Of a stretch of DNA of 64,000 bases, positions 62,456 through 64,000 are shown piece after piece (the stretch's first letter is position 1; the number at the start of each line of letters is the position of its first letter). Location of the stretch: assembly GCF_014201825.1 (NCBI RefSeq), contig NZ_JACHFJ010000003.1:276244-340243 (forward strand), in the 5' to 3' direction. This DNA comes from Acidocella aromatica (GTDB lineage Bacteria > Pseudomonadota > Alphaproteobacteria > Acetobacterales > Acetobacteraceae). Under the pieces are notes generated by a model. It worked only from the letters and a program-made list of their open reading frames with translations, was not told where the DNA came from and made no database searches. The position numbers and the translations under genes were made by a program.

Positions 62456-63813
62456 CCGAACCCGCGGCGCTGGACGCCGAGGAGCTGCTCGCCGCCTATG
62501 CCGCCAAAAAGCTCAACCCGTTGGAGGCGTTGCAGGCGGTGACCGAGCGCATCGCCCGGCGCAACCCGGAGATCAACGCCTTCGCCGTGATGAACCCGCG
62601 GGCGCTGAACGCGGCGCGGGCGAGCGCGCTGCGTTGGGCCGAGGGCAAGCCGCTCGGCGCGCTGGATGGCGTGCCCGTGACGGTGAAAGACCTGATCGAC
62701 GTGGCGGGCCTGCCCACGCGGCGCGGCAGCAAGGCCACCGATGCCACCCCCGCCCATCAGGACGCACCGCTGGTGAAGGCCCTGCGCGCGGCGGGGGCGG
62801 TGATTATCGGCAAGACGGCCACCACCGAATTCGGCTGGAAAACGCCCGGCGACAGCCCGCTCACCGGCATCACCCGCAACCCCTGGAATACCACGCACAC
62901 GCCGGGCGGCTCCTCCTCGGGCGCGGCGGCCGCGGCGGCTTCGTTCTTCGGCCCGCTGCATGTGGGCACCGATGGCGGGGGCAGCATCCGCATTCCCGCC
63001 GCATGGTCCGGCGTGGTGGGGGTTAAGCCCAGCTTCGGGCGCGTGCCGCAATGGCCGCTGGGGGCGTTCGGGCATGTGGCCGTGGCCGGGCCGCTCGCCC
63101 GCTCGGTGCGCGACGCGGCGCTGCTGCTCTCCGTGCTGGCGGGGCATGACGCGGCGGACCCGTTCTCACTCCCCGAACCCAAGCGCGATTTTCGCGCCGG
63201 GATCGAGGACGGGGTGAGCGGCTTGCGCATCGGCGTGCTGCAAAACCCGGGCTTCCCCGCCCCGGTGGACGCGGACGGCCTGCAAGCCCTCGACGATGCC
63301 CGCCGGGCGCTGGAAGGGCAGGGGGCTACGGTGGTCGAAATCGCCCCCCAACTGCCCGATGCCTCGGCCGTGTTCCCCAAGCTGTGGGGCGTGGCCCTGG
63401 CCCGTGTGGTGGATACGCTGGCCGAGGACAAGCGTGCCCTGCTCGACCCCGGCCTGCTGGCGGTGGCGGAGCAGTTCCGCAACACCACGGCGCTGGAGCT
63501 GGTGCAGGCCGAGGCCCTGCGCCTGGAAGCCGCCCACGCCATGGCGGCGCTGGAGGTGGATGCGCTGATCTGCCCCGCCGTGCCGCATTGCGCCCCGTTG
63601 GCCGCGGCCCCCGTGCCCGACCCCGTGGCGGCGCTGAACCAGAACTGGGCGCCCTGGGCCTATCTGTTCAGCCTCACCCGCCAACCGGCGATGACCGTGC
63701 CCATGGGGGTGAACGATGCCGGGCTGCCAACCGCCGTGCAGATTGCCGCGCCGCTTTATTGCGATGACATGATGCTGCGTGTGGCGCGGGCGGTGGAGAG
63801 GGCGGTGGGGTAG
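62446..63813 (+). CDS. Amidase signature enzyme
   Basis: The 455-residue amidase has the Ser-cisSer-Lys triad: K81 in VPVTVKDLIDV, S156 in HTPGGSSSGAAAA and nucleophile S180 in TDGGGSIRIP. Substrate unknown; GatA is unlikely because gatB and gatC are absent. The ATG overlaps the cysteine synthase stop by 10 bases, so the two are coupled. Confidence 0.9.
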   Translation: MDVTEPAALDAEELLAAYAAKKLNPLEALQAVTERIARRNPEINAFAVMNPRALNAARASALRWAEGKPLGALDGVPVTVKDLIDVAGLPTRRGSKATDATPAHQDAPLVKALRAAGAVIIGKTATTEFGWKTPGDSPLTGITRNPWNTTHTPGGSSSGAAAAAASFFGPLHVGTDGGGSIRIPAAWSGVVGVKPSFGRVPQWPLGAFGHVAVAGPLARSVRDAALLLSVLAGHDAADPFSLPEPKRDFRAGIEDGVSGLRIGVLQNPGFPAPVDADGLQALDDARRALEGQGATVVEIAPQLPDASAVFPKLWGVALARVVDTLAEDKRALLDPGLLAVAEQFRNTTALELVQAEALRLEAAHAMAALEVDALICPAVPHCAPLAAAPVPDPVAALNQNWAPWAYLFSLTRQPAMTVPMGVNDAGLPTAVQIAAPLYCDDMMLRVARAVERAVG

Positions 63814-63836
63814 GTATAGAACTCAGTGGAGTGCAT

Positions 63837-63965
63837 ATGATTAATCCAGTTGATTTTAAGGCTTATAAAGATAAATCTTTAGCTGCGATCCGGAAGGCTC
63901 TTGAGGGTGACGTGCTCCCCTTTTTGTTCGCGCTCAGGCGCAGTGTCTTTCCCCTTCATGCTTGA
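63837..63965 (+). CDS. Possible small protein of 42 residues
   Basis: A short frame MINPVDFKAYKDKSLAAI... starts 23 bases after the amidase stop, with GGAG five bases before the ATG. It is AT-richer than its neighbours at the start and has a hydrophobic Phe-rich end. No similarity is recognised; it may be spurious or a small acquired gene. The last 35 bases of the window show nothing else. Confidence 0.3.
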   Translation: MINPVDFKAYKDKSLAAIRKALEGDVLPFLFALRRSVFPLHA

Positions 63966-64000
63966 TGGTTGAGGTGGTTTCAATGTGCCCTGGGGCATGC

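Noticed and set aside
62446..63813. Amidase as GatA of the tRNA-dependent amidotransferase
   Set aside because: No gatB or gatC is present and the neighbourhood is sulfur metabolism.

Overview
The window is a GC-rich alphaproteobacterial chromosome segment. The evidence is the F1-ATPase order atpH-A-G-D-C without Fo genes, a ClpS-ClpA pair, a gcvT-gcvH-gcvP operon under a tandem glycine riboswitch, a phasin gene and the gene families present. The mix (FUSC/DUF1656/HlyD efflux, DUF2889, a D-Ala ligase-like ATP-grasp protein beside DedA) suggests Acetobacteraceae (Acidocella/Acidiphilium-like); the family-level call is inference. I saw no CRISPR array, insertion sequence or rRNA gene. One tRNA gene is present.

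Positions 1-9870 are the right part of a surface-polysaccharide cluster: a partial flippase, a polyprenyl-phosphate-type glycosyltransferase and a multi-spanning glycosyltransferase-like protein. These are followed by a tightly overlapped six-gene run that starts after a promoter-like site: a NeuB-like synthase, a TPP-dependent acetolactate-synthase-like enzyme, glucose-1-phosphate cytidylyltransferase, CDP-glucose 4,6-dehydratase, a dehydrase with the His and 2Fe-2S Cys signature of E1/RfbH, and a short-chain reductase/epimerase. Together they read as a pathway to CDP-3,6-dideoxy-4-ketohexose followed by two-carbon (or longer) branching, as in yersiniose-type sugars.

Positions 9843-16020, mostly minus strand, hold spermidine synthesis (speD, speE) and the glycine cleavage operon with its riboswitch. 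From 16033 to 24406 come an orphan amino-acid-type ABC ATPase, a J-domain protein, an AaeB/AaeX/AaeA-like efflux set, a CobB-type sirtuin, a roadblock-like protein, and an unusual membrane-anchored protein that fuses an ABC ATPase domain to a dual-specificity-type phosphatase.

Positions 24500-33100 hold tRNA-Ser(GGA), lepA, asd, two MFS transporters, a small membrane protein, an NCS1 permease and a DUF2889 protein. F1-ATPase occupies 33208-38046. After it come a TSUP permease, a tyrosine recombinase (XerC-like), a small transaldolase/F6P aldolase, priA, an ATP-grasp/DedA pair and a penicillin-binding carboxypeptidase with SPOR domain. Then come a phasin with a palindromic promoter region and clpS-clpA.

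Positions 49600-64000 carry small stress or unknown genes (GNAT, YjdM/PhnA, DUF5335, DUF3429), a SEC-C/TPR/sulfotransferase protein, a soluble PAS-chemoreceptor and a copper chaperone/P-type ATPase divergent pair. They also carry a DEAD-box helicase followed by an RlmD/TrmA-type methyltransferase, an AT-rich gene of unknown function, rhodanese, cysteine synthase, amidase and a possible small ORF at the edge.
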